64,000 nt of DNA, from the NCBI RefSeq assembly GCF_000010325.1, contig NC_009662.1, positions 764,501 through 828,500 on the forward strand, given 5' to 3'. The number at the start of each line of letters is the position of its first letter. Position 1 is the stretch's first letter. Below the pieces are notes generated by a model. The model was not told the origin of the DNA. It worked only from the letters and a program-made list of their open reading frames with translations, and did not search any database. Of the stretch, positions 21,079-31,191 are shown one piece after another. Both the position numbers and the translations under genes were made by a program. The DNA is from Nitratiruptor sp. SB155-2 (GTDB lineage Bacteria > Campylobacterota > Campylobacteria > Campylobacterales > Nitratiruptoraceae).

Positions 21079-21533
21079 AAAAAATAATATTTTTACTGTC
21101 CATATCTTTTATACTGTTCGCTCAAGAGATAGAGATAACTTCACAAAAGTTTGAAGCAAGCGAAAAAGAGCTTATTTCTAAATTTTTTGGGAATGTGTTC
21201 GTTAAAAGAGGGACGAATCGCTTATGGGCCGACAAACTTTTTGTCTATTTCAATAAACAGAAAAAACCTATAAAATTCATCGCAACAGGCAATGTACGAT
21301 TTGACCTTTTTGATCAAAAAAATAAAGAATATAAAGGGAAGTGTAACAAACTGGTCTACTTTCCGAATAAAAAAGTGTATCAACTCTTTGAGGATGTGCA
21401 TATAGTGACATATCCAGATAAAAAAGAGGTGTATGGTGACAAAATATATCTTGATCTTATTGCATCAAAAGTAAATGTGGCAGGAACGAAAAAGAGACCT
21501 GTGAAGATGATACTGAATATCGAGGAAAAATGA
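21075..21533 (+). CDS. lptA: LPS transport periplasmic protein LptA
   Basis: A 152-residue periplasmic protein with a signal peptide (MKKIIFLLSISFILFA, cut before QEI) and an OstA-like beta-jellyroll: repeated strands such as ANKLFVYFNK-type and IKFIATGNVRFDL, then KNKEYKGKCNKLVYFPNKK. LptA polymers carry LPS across the periplasm from LptC to LptD. ATGA overlap with lptC and another with engB show tight coupling. Confidence 0.9.
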   Translation: MKKIIFLLSISFILFAQEIEITSQKFEASEKELISKFFGNVFVKRGTNRLWADKLFVYFNKQKKPIKFIATGNVRFDLFDQKNKEYKGKCNKLVYFPNKKVYQLFEDVHIVTYPDKKEVYGDKIYLDLIASKVNVAGTKKRPVKMILNIEEK

Positions 21534-22138
21534 TTCGTCCCGTTGCTTCCAAATTTGTAACTTCTGCGCCAACAATCAAGCAGGCCCCACCTGCCAGTAT
21601 GAGTGAGGTGGCATTTCTTGGAAGAAGCAATGTAGGGAAAAGTTCTTTACTGAACGCTCTTACAGATAGAAAAAATCTTGCGAAAAGTTCTGCCACTCCA
21701 GGGAAAACGAAGTTGATCAACTTTTTTGATGTAGAATACAAAATAGGCGATAAACGATTTCCTCTTCGTTTTGTGGATCTTCCAGGATATGGTTATGCAA
21801 AAGCGAGTAAAACTTTGAAAAACGAGTGGCAAAAACATCTTACACAGTTTCTGGCCAACAGGGATGCAATTCGAGTTTTTGTGCATTTAATTGATGCGAG
21901 ACATCCATACATGATGATCGACGAGCAAACGAGATCATTTTTACAAAGTATCAAAAAGAAAGATCAAATTGTCATTGAAGTTTTTACAAAAGCAGATAAA
22001 TTGAAGCAAAAAGAGTTAGCTGCCTTGAAAAAGCGATATCCCAATGCACTGCTGATTTCAAATATGACAAAAAGAGGAATCGAGGAGCTGAAACACAAGA
22101 TTTTGGAGCATGTTTTTGGAAAAGATTCGCTACTGTAA
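21530..22138 (+). CDS. engB: Ribosome biogenesis GTPase EngB/YihA
   Basis: A 202-residue TRAFAC GTPase: G1 GRSNVGKSSLLNAL (about 32-45), G2 threonine in the STPGKTKLINFF stretch, G3 DLPGYGYAKA, G4 TKADKLKQ and G5 around LISNMTKRG. EngB/YihA is an essential factor for 50S subunit assembly in characterised bacteria. It follows lptA with a 4-base overlap; the downstream acetyltransferase starts 29 bases before its stop. Confidence 0.95.
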   Translation: MIRPVASKFVTSAPTIKQAPPASMSEVAFLGRSNVGKSSLLNALTDRKNLAKSSATPGKTKLINFFDVEYKIGDKRFPLRFVDLPGYGYAKASKTLKNEWQKHLTQFLANRDAIRVFVHLIDARHPYMMIDEQTRSFLQSIKKKDQIVIEVFTKADKLKQKELAALKKRYPNALLISNMTKRGIEELKHKILEHVFGKDSLL

Positions 22139-22583
22139 ACCAACCCTTTTAGATATCGATCAGATGCAGGATCTCGTGGCACCCTATGTGAAAGAGGGGA
22201 TTATTCTTCCAAGAAGCGATGATGAGATAGCTACGAATATCCGATCGTATATTATTGCTCAGTATGAAAACCAGATAGTAGGATACGTTGCTTTACATAT
22301 TCATAGTAAAACTTTAGCAGAGATCAGGAGCTTAGTGGTTGCACAGGAGTATCAAGGCAAGGGCATTGGAAAAACGCTGGTCGAAAAAGCGATTCAAGAG
22401 GGAGAGAGTTTAAGGGTTAGAAAAATTCTTGCGCTCACGTACAATAAAGAGTTTTTTCAAAAGAAGGGTTTTTATGAAATTAACAAAGAGGATGTTCCAG
22501 AACATAAAATATGGCAAGATTGTATAAAATGCAAACATTTTCCTATATGCAACGAAGTGGCAATGATGATCGATCTTGGTTGA
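22110..22583 (+). CDS. ArgA-like GNAT N-acetyltransferase with C-terminal cysteine motif
   Basis: A 157-residue GNAT-fold protein: acetyl-CoA loop VVAQEYQGKGIGKTLVEKA (about 76-93) and IRSLVV before it. The C-terminal DCIKCKHFPICNEVAM (Cys138, Cys141, Cys147) resembles short stand-alone N-acetylglutamate synthases used for arginine biosynthesis in bacteria without the classic long ArgA. Role inferred: acetyl-CoA + glutamate to N-acetylglutamate. The ATG overlaps the end of engB; the ribosome-binding site is weak (GGAG only one base away), so a start at TTG 22116 is possible. Confidence 0.75.
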   Translation: MFLEKIRYCKPTLLDIDQMQDLVAPYVKEGIILPRSDDEIATNIRSYIIAQYENQIVGYVALHIHSKTLAEIRSLVVAQEYQGKGIGKTLVEKAIQEGESLRVRKILALTYNKEFFQKKGFYEINKEDVPEHKIWQDCIKCKHFPICNEVAMMIDLG

Positions 22584-22999
22584 TACATCTTGGCGTTTCA
22601 TTTTTATTTCTCCTTTTATATGAACCTTTTACGACAATCTATGTCTACCTTCCTCCTTTTCTTGCGTTAGCGTTTTGGAAAATATATAGTTCCAAAAAGA
22701 GTTTGGAACGATGGTTATGGGCCATATATATCTATATTTTTGAAATAGATCACGCTTTGCCTGTTCTGAGCCTTTTTGTGATCTTTTTTACCATCTATTT
22801 CATATTGCATTTTATTTCGAAATTCATTTTGTGTCACATTTGTCAAAAAGTTTTGGCAACCTCTCTTTTATATGGAGCAATATTTCTTATGCTCCATTTT
22901 ATGCATACACCTTTGCATCTGTATGATGCCATGTTTCCAAATATAATCGTCTACTACTATCTCGTGGATTTGATACTGGTGGTTTTGTATGAGGATTAA
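22580..22999 (+). CDS. Small integral membrane protein upstream of PBP2, MreD-like position
   Basis: About 139 residues from TTG 22580, which overlaps the preceding stop as TTGA; an upstream in-frame ATG at 22511 would overlap the acetyltransferase by 73 bases and is less likely. Four to five hydrophobic segments cover almost the whole length (starting LIHLGVSFLFLLLYEP), with a conserved-looking cysteine pair CHIC. It has no clear sequence match that I recognise, but its size, topology and position directly before mrdA are those of MreD, the elongasome membrane protein. Function therefore inferred; 11 bases overlap with mrdA. Confidence 0.6.
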   Translation: MIHLGVSFLFLLLYEPFTTIYVYLPPFLALAFWKIYSSKKSLERWLWAIYIYIFEIDHALPVLSLFVIFFTIYFILHFISKFILCHICQKVLATSLLYGAIFLMLHFMHTPLHLYDAMFPNIIVYYYLVDLILVVLYED

Positions 23000-24776
23000 A
23001 ATCGTTCTTTTGCTCTTTTTTTCTGTCATTATTCTTTTGTTGATTCGTGTCTACTATCTAGCCATCAAATCGAATAGCTATTATGAAACTTTGGCAAAAC
23101 AGAATATGATTAAAACGGAGTGGATTTTGCCAATTCGCGGTGAAATATATGACCGTAACGGCATTCCTCTTGCTATCAATAAAATAGGTTTTAAAATCCT
23201 TCTCGATCCGCATTTGAGCAGAGTCGAAAGAGCAAAACTGATGCAAAATATTGCCCATTTTTTTCCTGATATCGATCCAAAAAAGATGGAGAAAAGATAC
23301 CAAAGATATAATTCTGCGTACAATCATGATCCTATTACCGTCGTTCCTTTCATTGAGTATCAAAGAATGCTTCCTTTTTTTACAAAACTGTCCTTTTATG
23401 AACATATTTTGATCAAACCCTCGTTTCAGCGATACTATCCATTAAAAAGTGTGGCCTCCCATATCGTTGGATATGTTTCAAGAACCAATACAATGGAAGC
23501 AAAAAAAGATCGTGTTGCGAAAATGACCGGTATCATCGGAAAAAGTGGCATTGAACGGTACTACAATGACTACCTTGAAGGTGAACTTGGATACAAAAAG
23601 CTTAAAGTGACTGCATTCAACGAAGAGATTGCGGTTTTAGAGGAGAAAAAGCCGGTTCAAAATAGGAATCTCTATCTCAGTATCGATATTCGTTTACAAA
23701 AATATATTCAAAAGATTTTTAAAGGCAAAGCTGGTGCAGTGGTGGTTATGACCACGGATGGAGAGATACTGGCAGCAGGGAGCTATCCAGAATATGATCT
23801 CAATCTTTTTGTCAATGGTATCAGCAAGAAGGCTTGGCGCGATCTCATAACAGATCTCAATCACCCCTTTACGAACAAATTGATAAACGGTTTATATCCT
23901 CCCGGTTCAACAATCAAGATGGGTGTGGCCCTTTCGTTTTTGGATACGGGAAAAATTTCACCCTATACACCCTTTTATTGTAGCGGTGCTATTGAACTTG
24001 GCAAAAGACAGTTTCGATGCTGGAAATTGAAGGGACATGGGGAAGTTCGCCTGATAGATGCCATACGGGAAAGCTGCGATGTATACTTTTATGAAGGAAG
24101 TTTGAGAGTTGGAATCAACAAGATAGCAAAAGATTTAAGAAATATGGGATTTTCAAAAAAGACTGGGATCGATTTGCCCAATGAATTTATCGGAGTCATT
24201 CCCGATAAAGATTGGAAAAAGAGAAAATATCATCTGCCTTGGTACATGGGAGAGACCGTTGTCTCTGCGATTGGACAAGGTTACGATCTCGTTACTCCTA
24301 TGCAGATTGCCAGATATACCGCTTTACTGGCTACATCCAAACTACCCACACCCTATCTTGGAAAAAAATTTCTTGATCACTTGACGAAACCAAAAAGCAA
24401 AGATGTATTGACAAAAAGGCAAAAAAGGCTTTTGCCATATGTACAAAGAGGAATGTATGAAGTATGCAATGCCCCACACGGAACGGCATATCATGCATTG
24501 AAAACCAAGGTGACTGTCGCAGGTAAAACGGGTACAGCTCAAATCGTTTCCATTCCTCAGGATGAAAAAAAGAGGATGAAAGAGGAAGAACTCAAATACT
24601 ATTCCAGATCCCATGCCTGGTTGACGACTTATGCACCGTACAAACATCCAAAAATTGTCGTGACAGTACTTGTGGAACATGGCGGACACGGAGGTTCCGC
24701 TGCAGGTCCGATCGTTTCGAAAATTTATGATAAGTTGATAGAGCTTGGTTATCTCAAGGCAGATGGGCGACGATAA
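22989..24776 (+). CDS. mrdA: Penicillin-binding protein 2 (elongation transpeptidase)
   Basis: A 595-residue class B PBP with one N-terminal membrane segment (about 4-22), the dimerisation/pedestal domain (about 40-210, with the RGEIYDRNGIPLA segment) and a transpeptidase domain. Active-site motifs are GSTIKMG (nucleophile Ser in STIK), SCDVYFYEG (SxD/N box), and KTGTAQ. Length and motif spacing fit PBP2 of the Rod system, which cross-links lateral-wall peptidoglycan. Last gene in the nadK-to-mrdA run; its 3' end overlaps the convergent exchanger gene by 23 bases. Confidence 0.94.
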   Translation: MRIKIVLLLFFSVIILLLIRVYYLAIKSNSYYETLAKQNMIKTEWILPIRGEIYDRNGIPLAINKIGFKILLDPHLSRVERAKLMQNIAHFFPDIDPKKMEKRYQRYNSAYNHDPITVVPFIEYQRMLPFFTKLSFYEHILIKPSFQRYYPLKSVASHIVGYVSRTNTMEAKKDRVAKMTGIIGKSGIERYYNDYLEGELGYKKLKVTAFNEEIAVLEEKKPVQNRNLYLSIDIRLQKYIQKIFKGKAGAVVVMTTDGEILAAGSYPEYDLNLFVNGISKKAWRDLITDLNHPFTNKLINGLYPPGSTIKMGVALSFLDTGKISPYTPFYCSGAIELGKRQFRCWKLKGHGEVRLIDAIRESCDVYFYEGSLRVGINKIAKDLRNMGFSKKTGIDLPNEFIGVIPDKDWKKRKYHLPWYMGETVVSAIGQGYDLVTPMQIARYTALLATSKLPTPYLGKKFLDHLTKPKSKDVLTKRQKRLLPYVQRGMYEVCNAPHGTAYHALKTKVTVAGKTGTAQIVSIPQDEKKRMKEEELKYYSRSHAWLTTYAPYKHPKIVVTVLVEHGGHGGSAAGPIVSKIYDKLIELGYLKADGRR

Positions 24777-25680
24777 ATACTCCGAGTGTAGCTAAAAGAA
24801 CTATACCGGCAGATTTGTTGTACAGTCTCGTAGCGGTAATGAAAATGAGCATGACAGAGGCGATGATGGCAGTGAGAATATCAAAAGCGTAGGTATGCAT
24901 ATTGACATGAAGTGGATTTACCAGTGCAGCACTTCCAAGAACCACGCTAAAGTTTGCTACATTCGATCCTATTATATTTCCGATACTCATATCGGCTTTA
25001 TCGTTCATGGCTGCCACAATGCTTACAACCAGTTCGGGTAAGCTCGTTCCAAAAGCGATTAAAAACAGCCCTATAAGCCACTCTGAAACACCTAGTGACC
25101 TTGCGATATGACTTGCGCTTTCCACTGCAAAATCTGCGCCATATACAACCATGACAAATCCAACGAGAAGTAGAATCAGTGTAGGTATCCAGGCAAATTT
25201 CTCTTTGACAATATCTTCGTCTATCTCTTCTACCACCAAAGAGGGTTCACGAGACAAGAAGAGGAGATAACCTCCCATCAATATAAGGAAAAAAACTCCT
25301 TCGACAAATGTGATCGTGCCGTCAAAAGAGACCATTAAGAACATCAAAAGCGGGAAAAGCGCCCAGGCGCTATCTTTTTGGAATATGTCCCGTTTCGGTG
25401 TTACTTTTTTTGAAAAAAGAAAAACGATACCTAAAACGAGAGTAATATTGATAATAACGCTTCCTATGACATTTGAGATAGCAAGATCGCTTTTATGATT
25501 GTAACTGGCCGCTATGCTTGCAGCCATTTCGGGAAGACTTGTACCTAAAGCGACGAGTGTGGCACCAATGACAAATTCCGAGATGTCAAAATGCAGGGCA
25601 ATCTTTTCAGATTCTTTGATGATAAAATCGGCCCCCTTGATCAAGGCAGCCATGGAGAGGATGAAGATAAGATAATCCAA
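24754..25680 (-). CDS. Na+/Ca2+ exchanger-family antiporter (YrbG-like)
   Basis: A 308-residue CaCA-family membrane protein with the internal duplication typical of the family: alpha-1 repeat GATLVALGTSLPEMAA (near 42-57) and alpha-2 repeat FGTSLPELVVSI (near 209-220), each followed by a GN/SNVIGS-type motif. About ten membrane segments. It exchanges Ca2+ for Na+ or H+ across the inner membrane; ion specificity is not visible. It lies 10 bases downstream of ybeY on the same strand. A second cation antiporter of another branch is at 32283-33431. Confidence 0.92.
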   Translation of the reverse strand: MDYLIFILSMAALIKGADFIIKESEKIALHFDISEFVIGATLVALGTSLPEMAASIAASYNHKSDLAISNVIGSVIINITLVLGIVFLFSKKVTPKRDIFQKDSAWALFPLLMFLMVSFDGTITFVEGVFFLILMGGYLLFLSREPSLVVEEIDEDIVKEKFAWIPTLILLLVGFVMVVYGADFAVESASHIARSLGVSEWLIGLFLIAFGTSLPELVVSIVAAMNDKADMSIGNIIGSNVANFSVVLGSAALVNPLHVNMHTYAFDILTAIIASVMLIFITATRLYNKSAGIVLLATLGVFIVAHLP

Positions 25681-25690
25681 AGAGACTCCT

Positions 25691-26125
25691 TTATTCGTAC
25701 GTTCTAATAATTAAACTTTTGGGAAGATTATACTCAATGATCAGTTTTTCTTCCATTGCACGCATCTCTCCGTTGTCGGATTCATGATCATAACCAAGCA
25801 GATGGAGTAGTCCGTGGATATATAAAAGAGCAAATTCATCTTTTGCAGAGTGTCCAAGTTCCTTTGCTGTGTGCAAAACTTTGTCCGCATTGATAACAAT
25901 AGATCCAAGCGGCGCATTGGGAATCTCTTGCATAGGAAAGCTGAGTACATCCGTTGTTTTATCTATATCTCTATATGTTTTGTTCAACGTTCGCATCCGT
26001 TCATCATCGACAATCATCAATTCAACCGGTCTGTCTGTCAGTTGTGAAGTAATAGATTCCATCAGTTCGATATCGAACTGATCAAAATCTGTTTCATTGA
26101 AAATCTCTATAAGCCGGTTTTGCAT
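25691..26125 (-). CDS. ybeY: Endoribonuclease YbeY (rRNA maturation)
   Basis: A 144-residue UPF0054 protein with the zinc-binding signature HGLLHLLGYDHE (three histidines) near residue 107 and TDVLSFPMQE upstream of it. YbeY matures 16S rRNA 3' ends and acts in ribosome quality control. A TATAAT sequence on the minus strand (26163-26168) lies 38 bases before the start, in the gap shared with the divergent chemoreceptor gene. The exchanger gene follows 10 bases later. Confidence 0.96.
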   Translation of the reverse strand: MQNRLIEIFNETDFDQFDIELMESITSQLTDRPVELMIVDDERMRTLNKTYRDIDKTTDVLSFPMQEIPNAPLGSIVINADKVLHTAKELGHSAKDEFALLYIHGLLHLLGYDHESDNGEMRAMEEKLIIEYNLPKSLIIRTYE

Positions 26126-26207
26126 AATTTTGTATCCTTTAACATGTAATTAACTTTAACTATTATAGAATAATTACCATACCAAAATGTTTAAGAAAGA
26201 GGACAAT

Positions 26208-28205
26208 ATGGGTTTTCTGAACAAATTTACAATCAAAACAAAGATCATTATTTTAATTATTACGTCCATAATCGCCGTTGTCTTATTTGCATCCAATTTG
26301 ATTGTGAAAGATTATGAAAAGTTGACACAAAACAGACTGCTTTCAAGAGATGTGGTGTTGGCGATCAATATAAGTAACCTCGTGCATGAACTGCAAAAAG
26401 AGCGGGGTATGACTGCCGGTTATATTGGATCAAATGGTACGAAATTTATGAAAATGCTTCCAAAACAGCGAAAATTGACTGATGAAAGAAAACAAGTACT
26501 CCTTCGAAAACTAGCATCCATGCAAGCAGAACTTTCAAAACAGAATGACATTCAAAAGAATCTACAAAAAGCCTCTGCAATGCTAAAAAAACTCTCTACA
26601 ATACGGGCTAAGGTAGACAAGTTGCAAATACCTCTACAAAAAGCGATTGCATTTTATACAACTCTCAATGGGACTTTGTTAGACACTATTGCCATGCTTG
26701 CAAAAAAATCGGATGATGCGACGATTGCAAAAAAACTTATTTCCTATGTGAACTTTTTGTATGCAAAAGAGCGTATGGGTATTGAGCGAGCTGTTCTATC
26801 TGCTGTATTTGCGAAAAACTATTTTACAGATGCATTGTATGAAAAATTTTTGAGGCTTATTAGTGAACAGCACGCTTTTTTGAAAACATTTTCCGTAACA
26901 GTAGATACAAATCTTTTGCACACATTTCATCAGCTCATGGAAAACTCAGCCGTAAAAGAAGTGAACAATCTTGAAGAATTGGCAATGAACAAGGCGAAAG
27001 AGGGGGGATTTGGAGTCGATCCTACCTATTGGTTTTCTATGATGACAAAAAAGATCAATTTGATGAAACAGTTTGAAAAAGTTTTACAAAAAGATTTGAT
27101 AAACAGTATCCAATATCTCATTGCACATGCAAAATCTGTAGTAGTGTATTCTGCACTCTTTTCTGTATTGGTTGTAACATTCCAAATGATTTTTGGACTT
27201 CTCATTAGCAGAAATATTATGAAAGAGATACGAACAATTACATCGAGACTGCAATATGCGGCAAAAACGAAAGATATGACGCAACTTATTGAAATAGAGA
27301 GCGAAGATGAAATAGGGGTTATCGTTCAAAGTGTCAATGAACTCATTCGTGCATCCAAAGAGGCGATAGATAGGGCAAAAAAAGCAACTCAAGAAAATGC
27401 TTCGATTGCCGCCGAACTAAACTCTACTGTTATGGAGATAGGAAAACGGGTAGAAGATGAGGCGCAAATTGTTGCCAATACTACTGGAAAAGCAAGCAGT
27501 ATCCAAAAGCCTCTTGCGGAATCTGTCGAAAATCTCGAAAATTCTCAAGAAGAACTGCAAAATGCCAATAAAAAGCTTGAAGATGCTAAAGAAAGTATAG
27601 AAAACCTTTTGGATACATTGAAAAACAGTGCAGAAAATGAGAAAAAGGTTGTTGCAGAACTGCACGCTTTGGTTAATGCGACAGATGAAGCCAAAGAGGT
27701 ATTGAATTTGATTGAAGATATTGCGAGTCAAACCAACCTTCTTGCACTCAATGCGGCTATAGAAGCAGCAAGGGCTGGAGAACAGGGTAAAGGTTTCGCG
27801 GTTGTTGCAGACGAAGTTCGAAATTTAGCAGAAAAATCACGAAAATATGTGGAAGAGATTCATGGCACAATAGGAAATCTTATCGATGTCATTAGAGGCA
27901 TTTCGGATAAAATTGCCAAAAATGTTGAAGATGTAAGTAGATTGGCTCAAACATCAGTAGAAGTTGAAAATAGTGTGGAAGAGGTTACGGATGCCATGGA
28001 AGCAAGTGTGGTAAAATCAAACCAATCTTCCGAAAAAATGAAGGCAATCGTTCAGGAAATAGAAAACATTATCGATGAGATTAAAAAAATTAACAATATA
28101 TCTTCATCAAATGCAAGAAGCGTAGAAGAGATTGCTACCGCAACGGAACATCTTTATAAACAGATCGAAGATTTGACACAGATATTAGGTGAGTTTAAAA
28201 CCTGA
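26208..28205 (+). CDS. Methyl-accepting chemotaxis protein with periplasmic NIT sensor domain
   Basis: A 665-residue chemoreceptor from ATG 26208 (AAGAAAGAGGA directly upstream; an ATG at 26187 precedes the ribosome-binding site and is rejected). Order: membrane segment 1 (about 12-30), a helical periplasmic NIT domain (about 45-300) marked by [20 protein letters not shown], membrane segment 2 (about 310-335), HAMP (about 335-390), and the cytoplasmic signalling hairpin with [24 protein letters not shown] split around residue 515-540. NIT domains are associated with nitrate/nitrite sensing. No CheR/CheB pentapeptide at the C-terminus. The following gene is cheR. Confidence 0.92.
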   Translation: MGFLNKFTIKTKIIILIITSIIAVVLFASNLIVKDYEKLTQNRLLSRDVVLAINISNLVHELQKERGMTAGYIGSNGTKFMKMLPKQRKLTDERKQVLLRKLASMQAELSKQNDIQKNLQKASAMLKKLSTIRAKVDKLQIPLQKAIAFYTTLNGTLLDTIAMLAKKSDDATIAKKLISYVNFLYAKERMGIERAVLSAVFAKNYFTDALYEKFLRLISEQHAFLKTFSVTVDTNLLHTFHQLMENSAVKEVNNLEELAMNKAKEGGFGVDPTYWFSMMTKKINLMKQFEKVLQKDLINSIQYLIAHAKSVVVYSALFSVLVVTFQMIFGLLISRNIMKEIRTITSRLQYAAKTKDMTQLIEIESEDEIGVIVQSVNELIRASKEAIDRAKKATQENASIAAELNSTVMEIGKRVEDEAQIVANTTGKASSIQKPLAESVENLENSQEELQNANKKLEDAKESIENLLDTLKNSAENEKKVVAELHALVNATDEAKEVLNLIEDIASQTNLLALNAAIEAARAGEQGKGFAVVADEVRNLAEKSRKYVEEIHGTIGNLIDVIRGISDKIAKNVEDVSRLAQTSVEVENSVEEVTDAMEASVVKSNQSSEKMKAIVQEIENIIDEIKKINNISSSNARSVEEIATATEHLYKQIEDLTQILGEFKT

Positions 28206-28206
28206 C

Positions 28207-28965
28207 ATGGATTGTTACGAGGAAATAAAAAGATATTTTTATAAAGTAACAGGTATCCGGTTCGATTCAAAAATAGATATCGTAAATGAGAAAATAGAAC
28301 GTGCGATCCGTTTGCTAGGATATGATGAGTGCAGTTCATTTATTCATGATGTTAAGAACGATTCTGATGTGCTACAGAAGCTCATCGATCTACTCACTGT
28401 ATCTATGAGCTATTTCTATAGGGAAATAGAACATTTTGAATTTATCGAGAAAGAACTGTGTGCAAAACAAAATAAAATATTTTCTATACCGTGTGCAATG
28501 GGTGAAGAGCCCTATTCACTTGCTATCTATCTGTTGGAACACGGGAAAGCAGAATTTTTTATCGATGCATCCGATATAAGTGCCCAAGCCATTCAAGAGG
28601 CAAACGAAGGCTGTTATCTTCATACGAAATTTCGATATATGCCCGAAAAGCTTTTTAAAAAGTATTTCCGGCAAAAGGGGAACCGATTCTGTATTGATGA
28701 ACAGATAAAGAAGTATATTTCCTTTTCTGTAAAAAACCTTTTCAATTTGGAAAGAGAATCTTCAAAATATGATTTTATTTTGTGTCGAAATCTTTTTATC
28801 TATTTTGATCAAAAGAAAAAACTTGAGGCTTTACAGATTTTGAGTGAACGATTGCTCACTGGAGGCTATCTCATTGTTGGAAAAGCAGACCATATAGATA
28901 AAGATATTGCAAACTTGAAAAAAATAGGATATAAACATTTAAAAATTTTTCGAAAAGAGGCGTAA
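28207..28965 (+). CDS. cheR: Chemotaxis protein methyltransferase CheR
   Basis: About 252 residues from ATG 28207; an in-frame GTG at 28189 overlapping the receptor gene is an alternative, as neither has an obvious ribosome-binding site. N-terminal CheR_N helices (through [13 protein letters not shown]) and an S-adenosylmethionine-binding domain with [28 protein letters not shown] and [11 protein letters not shown]. It methylates receptor glutamates with SAM. Somewhat divergent in the first SAM loop (CAMGEE in place of the common CSTGEE). Placement right after the receptor suggests dedicated adaptation. Confidence 0.92.
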   Translation: MDCYEEIKRYFYKVTGIRFDSKIDIVNEKIERAIRLLGYDECSSFIHDVKNDSDVLQKLIDLLTVSMSYFYREIEHFEFIEKELCAKQNKIFSIPCAMGEEPYSLAIYLLEHGKAEFFIDASDISAQAIQEANEGCYLHTKFRYMPEKLFKKYFRQKGNRFCIDEQIKKYISFSVKNLFNLERESSKYDFILCRNLFIYFDQKKKLEALQILSERLLTGGYLIVGKADHIDKDIANLKKIGYKHLKIFRKEA

Positions 28966-29627
28966 TGAAAGCGGTTGTGATACTGAGTGGAGGAATGGAT
29001 AGTAGCATCACGGCGTATATGGCAAAAAAAGACGGGTATGAGATCATCGCTGTTCATTTCAATTATGGACAGAGAACAGAGCAAAAGGAGCTGGAAGCTT
29101 TTCGAGCTATTGCCGGCGAACTCAATGCTAAAACATATGAGATAGATCTTCCCTTCTTTGAGCAAATAGGAGCTTCGGCTTTGATAGATACCAATATAGC
29201 TATTCCAAAGCAGGGGATTGAACCTGGTATCCCTGTTACCTATGTCCCTTTTAGGAATGGAATTTTTTTGAGTGTTGCTGCCGCCATCGCTGAGAAAGAA
29301 GGGGCTGATTCTATTTATATAGGCGTTGTTGAAGAGGATAGTAGCGGATATCCAGATTGTCGTGAGGATTTTATCCAAAAAATGGAATCTGCCATTAATG
29401 CTGGAACGAAGCCCGAAACCGATATAAAGATCAAAACGCCTCTTATTCATCTGAGAAAAGAGGATATTGTGCAACTCGGTCTTTCTCTTGGGGTTCCTTT
29501 GGAGAAAACATGGAGCTGTTATGAAAGTGAAGATGAAGCGTGCGGAGAGTGTGACAGCTGTCGACTTCGGCTGAAAGGATTTGAAAAAGCCGGTGCCAAA
29601 GATAAAATTCCATACAAATCTACATGA
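28965..29627 (+). CDS. queC: 7-cyano-7-deazaguanine synthase QueC
   Basis: A 220-residue PP-loop ATPase that turns 7-carboxy-7-deazaguanine into preQ0 in the queuosine tRNA modification pathway. The PP-loop [12 protein letters not shown] begins at residue 5, and four cysteines that bind zinc occur in [18 protein letters not shown] near residue 186-201. The ATG overlaps the cheR stop by one base. The 3' end overlaps the convergent permease by 8 bases. Other queuosine genes are not in the window. Confidence 0.97.
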   Translation: MKAVVILSGGMDSSITAYMAKKDGYEIIAVHFNYGQRTEQKELEAFRAIAGELNAKTYEIDLPFFEQIGASALIDTNIAIPKQGIEPGIPVTYVPFRNGIFLSVAAAIAEKEGADSIYIGVVEEDSSGYPDCREDFIQKMESAINAGTKPETDIKIKTPLIHLRKEDIVQLGLSLGVPLEKTWSCYESEDEACGECDSCRLRLKGFEKAGAKDKIPYKST

Positions 29628-31191
29628 TTCTTACTGCATCTTGTGGAATTTTCTCTTTATTGTTTTGCATGCGGATGTGAACAAATTTTTCACTGTTGTG
29701 TTTTAACTCGTTATTTAGTTTTTTGTAAAACTCTTTTTTTATTGCATTATGATCACCATTGCTCACAAAGAGAAGGTTGATTTGAGAGGTACCTTCGGGA
29801 AGTTTGTATATATGCAAATCTTGAAATGTATGTTTCATTTGCTTAAAAATAGGCAAAAGATAGTTCATATGCGATCGCAAAAATGCAACTCTTTTTTCCA
29901 ATTTGGGATCAATGAACGTTTGTAACCGCACTTTCGTCAATGATCTATAAATGAGTTCAAAGAGGAATGTGGCTATCAAGACAAGAGTAGAGGATTTGAG
30001 ATTGTCCGGATTGTGTTGATAGTTGTATCCTATCAAAACAGATATGGAAACTATGCTTAAAAGAAAACCGAGAAAACTTATCCAGCGGTTTGAGTTCGTT
30101 TCGCGGTATAGTTTGAAATTGACATAATTGACACATGCAAAAATGATCAAAAACCCAAGACTTCCTGCTATCGAGATGTTTTCAAGGTTGAAAAAGGTTG
30201 CAAAAACAATGGAAAGAAGTGCTAATATTAGAAGCCCTTCACTACCATTTTTCCATACTTTTTTTGTCAGTTCCTTAGGCAGGCCTCCTGTTTTGGCTAT
30301 CAGGTAGCTCACTCTTGCACCGCCGTAAAGTGTCGCATTGATAGCTGAAGAGGTAGAAAGAAGCGCTGCAATACCGATAAGGACAAAACCGAGTTCTCCC
30401 AAAAAAGGTTTTGCCGCTACCGCAAGGGCAAAATCGCTATATTTTTGGACTTCTTCATAGGTAAGGTTTGCGACTGCTACGGTAGCCACAAGAATGTAGA
30501 TAAAGATGGTGGTAATAACAGAAGCATAGAAGGCTTTTGGCAGATTTTTTTCCGGCTCTTCAATATCGGCAGCTGTATTAGCGATAAGTTCAAATCCTTC
30601 ATAGGCCAAAAAGATGATCAATCCACCGGTTAAAATTTTGAAAATACTCTCGTAATGTTCAGGCGAAAGTTTGGAAAAATCACCGCTAAAAAAACCAAAA
30701 ACACTGAAAAAAAGCAAAATGCCAACTTTTAAAAAAACCATTACGTCTTCTGTCTTTCCGCTCACATAGGCACCAAGGAAGTTTAAAAAAGTAAACAGAG
30801 CGATAACGAAAACGATAAACAGTTTTTTATAGAGTGCTATTTCGTGTCCAAAAAAGAGAGCATTTGCGTAACTCCCGAAAGCATAGGAGTAGAGTGCTAA
30901 CATAATGATATAGCTTGCAAGGAGCAAGGTGTTAAGATAGGCACTAAAAAGAGTATTGCCAAATCCTTGAACAAGGAACTCGACCGTTCCTCCCTCGCTA
31001 GGGAATTTGATGGAGAGTTTAGCATAGGAGTATGAGGTTATGAGAGCAATGATTCCGGCAAATAAAAAAGAGATTGGCGCAGCACCTTTTGCCAAAAGGA
31101 TCGTGAGCCCGAGAACGGCGAATATTCCACCGCCGATCATACCCCCTACGCCGATGGAGTAGGCTTCCCAAAAGCCAATTTTTTTATCCAT
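29620..31191 (-). CDS. APC-family amino acid permease with cytoplasmic C-terminal extension
   Basis: A 523-residue transporter: about twelve membrane segments covering residues 10-410, with the APC signature near the start ([15 protein letters not shown]) and [23 protein letters not shown] cut near residue 200. A soluble tail of about 100 residues follows. APC proteins move amino acids or polyamines with protons or by exchange; the substrate is not evident. It is the last gene of the mobB-to-permease minus-strand run and overlaps the TRAP binding protein gene by 8 bases. Confidence 0.88.
   Translation of the reverse strand: MDKKIGFWEAYSIGVGGMIGGGIFAVLGLTILLAKGAAPISFLFAGIIALITSYSYAKLSIKFPSEGGTVEFLVQGFGNTLFSAYLNTLLLASYIIMLALYSYAFGSYANALFFGHEIALYKKLFIVFVIALFTFLNFLGAYVSGKTEDVMVFLKVGILLFFSVFGFFSGDFSKLSPEHYESIFKILTGGLIIFLAYEGFELIANTAADIEEPEKNLPKAFYASVITTIFIYILVATVAVANLTYEEVQKYSDFALAVAAKPFLGELGFVLIGIAALLSTSSAINATLYGGARVSYLIAKTGGLPKELTKKVWKNGSEGLLILALLSIVFATFFNLENISIAGSLGFLIIFACVNYVNFKLYRETNSNRWISFLGFLLSIVSISVLIGYNYQHNPDNLKSSTLVLIATFLFELIYRSLTKVRLQTFIDPKLEKRVAFLRSHMNYLLPIFKQMKHTFQDLHIYKLPEGTSQINLLFVSNGDHNAIKKEFYKKLNNELKHNSEKFVHIRMQNNKEKIPQDAVRIM

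Noticed and set aside
28866-29474. Minus-strand open frame of 202 codons opposite queC
   Set aside because: Entirely antisense to conserved queC sequence, with no family or start signal.
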